Part shown: positions 62,009 through 64,000 of the stretch, piece after piece | Layout: every line of letters begins with the position of its first letter | Numbering within the stretch: position 1 is the stretch's first letter | Source: Acidobacteriota bacterium | Lineage (GTDB): Bacteria > Acidobacteriota > UBA6911 > RPQK01 > JAJDTT01 | Assembly: GCA_028874215.1 (NCBI GenBank) | Contig: JAPPLF010000080.1 | Location: 19,199-83,198, forward strand | Length of the DNA: 64,000 nt | Direction: 5' to 3' | The notes under the pieces: generated by a model | The model's database searches: none | Told to the model about the DNA's origin: nothing | The model's input: only the letters and a program-made list of their open reading frames with translations | Made by a program: the position numbers and the translations under genes

Positions 62009-64000
62009 ATGATGAAAGAAAATTCGATATTGCGGGGGGTTCTCATCGTGTCGCTGGCGGCGCCGTTGTTCGGTCAACACGCGCCGCCGACCCTGACCTC
62101 AACGGTTCCGCTGGGTGGTCAGCGGGGAACCAGCGTCACGCTCCTCCTGGATGGGACCAATCTGGGAGAGGTCCGGCGGATCCTCTTCGATCACGAGGGT
62201 TTGGAAGCCGTCATCGAGAAGCAGCAGGAATTGCCCAACCCGCGAAAGATGGAGGACGGGCAGACCCGGGCCCTGATCCTGGACGGCGCGACGCGGAACC
62301 GCCTCTGGGTGCGGGTTGAGGTCGACGAGTCGGTGCCGGCCGATCTGTATCACTTCCGGGTCTGGACGCCGCTGGGGGTGAGCAATCCGCTTCCCTTTGC
62401 CGTGGGAGCCTTTCCTGAAGCGGAGGAGACCCAATTCAACGACACACCCCGCAAGGCGCAGCCGGTGACGCTGCCGGTGACCGTCCGGGGCGACATTTCC
62501 AGCACCGGTGACGTGGATCACTTTCGATTTCGAGCGCGGGAAGGGCAGCATCTGGCGTTTCGGGTCATCTCCTCGCCCTTGGGGTCGATCCTGAATGCCG
62601 AACTCCAACTCTTGGGGGGATCGGGGAAAAAGGTGGACGGGTGTGTTTCACGTTCCGGACAGGCGGCCTTTCTCAGTTGCGAGATCCCGGAACGCGGGAT
62701 CTATGTCGTTCGGATCGCCGACAGGAACCGGGTCGGCGCCATGAGCGGTTACGAGTACCGGCTCGAAGCGGGTGAGTTTCCGCTGTTGGAAGGCGTGTTC
62801 CCGCTGGGAGTCCAGGCGGGCCGGGAGACCCGTCTCAAGGTTTGGGGCGCCAGCCTGGGAGACGCCGGCACGGTCCCCTTCACGGCTCTCGAAGAACAGG
62901 CGGGACGGGTCGTCCCGCTGGCCGTTCCTCCGGCCTCCAACCGGATCCCTCTGGCCGTCGGGGCTCATCCTGAAACACTGGAAGTGGAGCCCAACGATAC
63001 TCGGGAGACGGCCCAGCGGGTGAGCTGGCCCGTTACCCTGAACGGGCACGTCAACTCCTTGGCCGACGGCTCTGCCGCGTCCGGCCCGGATCAGGACCTG
63101 TTTCGATTCGAGGCTCGAAAGGGACAGGTCCTGGTGCTGGAGGTGGAAGCCTCCAGACTGGGCTCCTCCCTGGACTCCCTGGTGGAGATCCGGGATGCGG
63201 AGGGCCGGCCGGTCCGCCGCGCGGAAGTCCGCTGCCTCGCGCAGACCGAGGTCGTTCTCAGCAATCGCGGCTCGATCCAAGGGTCGATGCGCCTGGGCTC
63301 GACGGAGGATCTGGCGTTGGACGACTATCTCATGGTCGGCTCGGAGATCGTACAGATCAAGGCGATGCCGAGGGGTCCGGACGACGATACCCGGTTCAAA
63401 TCGATTCGGGGCGTCCGGCAAGCCCTGTTCGGGACCACGGCCGAGGGCCACGCCGTGGGGGACCCGGTTTACAAAGTTCGCTTGTTTCCTCCGGGAACCC
63501 GCTTCAGCGCCAACGGGATGCCCGTATTTCATCTCAACTACCGCAACGATGACGGGGGTCCCGGATACGGACGCGACTCCAATCTGGAGTTCACGGTGCC
63601 TGAGGACGGAGCCTACATTGTGGCGCTCCGGGATTCTCGCAGCCAGGAAGGGGCGGACCATCCCTACCGGCTGACGATCCGCGAGCCGAGTCCCGATTTT
63701 CGGATCGAGATTCCCTCGCGCCGCTCGGGCCGCATTTTGAGCGGTACCGGTGATGCGACCCACTTCAATCTGCCGGTCGGGGGACGTCTCACCGTGGATG
63801 TCGCGGTGAACCGGTTGGACGGATTCGACGGAGAAATCCGGGTGCAAATGGAGAATCTTCCCCCGGGTGTCAGCGCCGCAAACACGGTGATTCCGGCGGG
63901 TGCAGACACCACCGTGATCCTCCTCGAGGCGTCCCGCAAGGCCTCGTTCGCTCCGACGCGGGTGAGGATCGCAGGCCGGGCCGAGGTGAACGGCCGGGAG
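62009..64000 (+). CDS. PPC-domain secreted protein, 3' end outside window
   Basis: The frame from ATG 62009 runs 664 codons to the window edge without a stop. The first codons give MMKENSILRGVLIVSLAAPL, an export signal. An IPT/TIG-like domain follows (TLTSTVPLGGQRGTSVTLLL). Two PPC (pre-peptidase C-terminal) type domains begin with GDISSTGDVDHFRFRAREGQ and GPDQDLFRFEARKGQ. It lies 12 bases after the WD40 gene stop and is probably the last or middle gene of that operon. These domains are common on large exported proteins. Function unknown. Confidence 0.8.
   Translation, partial: MMKENSILRGVLIVSLAAPLFGQHAPPTLTSTVPLGGQRGTSVTLLLDGTNLGEVRRILFDHEGLEAVIEKQQELPNPRKMEDGQTRALILDGATRNRLWVRVEVDESVPADLYHFRVWTPLGVSNPLPFAVGAFPEAEETQFNDTPRKAQPVTLPVTVRGDISSTGDVDHFRFRAREGQHLAFRVISSPLGSILNAELQLLGGSGKKVDGCVSRSGQAAFLSCEIPERGIYVVRIADRNRVGAMSGYEYRLEAGEFPLLEGVFPLGVQAGRETRLKVWGASLGDAGTVPFTALEEQAGRVVPLAVPPASNRIPLAVGAHPETLEVEPNDTRETAQRVSWPVTLNGHVNSLADGSAASGPDQDLFRFEARKGQVLVLEVEASRLGSSLDSLVEIRDAEGRPVRRAEVRCLAQTEVVLSNRGSIQGSMRLGSTEDLALDDYLMVGSEIVQIKAMPRGPDDDTRFKSIRGVRQALFGTTAEGHAVGDPVYKVRLFPPGTRFSANGMPVFHLNYRNDDGGPGYGRDSNLEFTVPEDGAYIVALRDSRSQEGADHPYRLTIREPSPDFRIEIPSRRSGRILSGTGDATHFNLPVGGRLTVDVAVNRLDGFDGEIRVQMENLPPGVSAANTVIPAGADTTVILLEASRKASFAPTRVRIAGRAEVNGRE

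Noticed and set aside
58253..62080. 1275-residue open frame on the minus strand
   Set aside because: It is antisense to the DUF1501, DUF1549/DUF1553 and WD40 genes, which have clear domain motifs. High GC content makes long mirror frames common here. The antisense product shows no domain motifs.
1..64000. CRISPR array, insertion sequence, tRNA, rRNA or prophage
   Set aside because: No spaced direct-repeat array, transposase motif, tRNA-like cloverleaf, rRNA-like block or phage structural gene was noticed.

Overview
The window is GC-rich, densely coded DNA from a Gram-negative bacterium. Its best fit is an Acidobacteriota-like organism, though phylum cannot be fixed from the sequence alone. 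The main pointer is a 1075-residue TonB-dependent receptor of the Oar type with an N-terminal carboxypeptidase-like regulatory domain. M56 (BlaR1-like) proteins carrying TonB C-terminal domains, VCBS/FG-GAP proteins, a sulfatase, a Tat-type Gfo/Idh/MocA oxidoreductase and a DUF1501/DUF1549-DUF1553/cytochrome-WD40 operon also fit. That last group is shared with Planctomycetota and Verrucomicrobiota. I see no rRNA, tRNA, CRISPR array, insertion sequence or replication origin. No stretch longer than about 300 bases lacks a gene. The largest gaps (25232-25406, 27864-28041, 50461-50673, 52432-52600, 56943-57138) hold promoters, palindromes or nothing recognisable.

Layout, left half. 1-5389: a 5'-truncated VCBS protein, a sulfatase and a TPR/thioredoxin-like protein. 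5546-9722: a BlaI regulator and two tandem M56 membrane metalloproteases whose sensor ends are TonB C-terminal domains instead of a penicillin-binding domain. 9780-14504: a secreted unknown, an AhpD-like protein on the other strand, then a Gfo/Idh/MocA, phytanoyl-CoA dioxygenase-like and AAC(3)-like operon. 14515-17581: a sodium:solute symporter and a frameshifted secreted glycosidase-like protein. 17739-19349: a DUF262 protein (frameshifted) coupled to a HEPN RNase-like protein. 19410-25231: two tandem M19 dipeptidase-like lipoproteins, a Rieske fusion protein and a VCBS protein. 25407-27863: an ECF sigma factor, a probable anti-sigma factor and a bactofilin-like/RDD membrane protein. 28042-28742: an AbrB-PIN toxin-antitoxin pair.

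Layout, right half. 28834-37908: a CreD-like protein, two more glycosidase-like paralogues, an M16 protease, a lipoprotein and an RHH-RelE toxin-antitoxin pair. 37951-41178: the TonB-dependent receptor. 41299-52431: an ebo-type cluster (eboF, eboB and eboA on the minus strand). Between eboB and eboF lie a TetR gene and a divergent, tightly coupled five-gene operon. 52601-64000: a small DUF1640-like protein, an exported esterase-like hydrolase, an Nramp-like transporter, an exported methyltransferase-like protein, then a DUF1501, DUF1549/DUF1553, cytochrome-WD40 and PPC-domain operon running off the window.

The most interesting part is 41299-52431. A TetR-type regulator faces a gene fusing a FabH-like ketosynthase with an AfsA-type (A-factor/gamma-butyrolactone) hotdog domain. 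The intergenic region has a near-consensus promoter flanked by two palindromes 22 bp apart. Downstream genes encode an ICMT-like membrane methyltransferase, an SDR/epimerase-like protein, a rifampin-phosphotransferase-like dikinase and a UbiA-like prenyltransferase. The eboA, eboB and eboF genes that surround this operon belong to a cluster linked elsewhere to moving small-molecule precursors to the periplasm. My inference is an undescribed small-molecule system, perhaps a butyrolactone-like or prenylated signal, with its own TetR receptor and an ebo export route.

Two reading-frame breaks (about 14937 and 18288) sit in otherwise intact genes. They may be sequencing or assembly errors.
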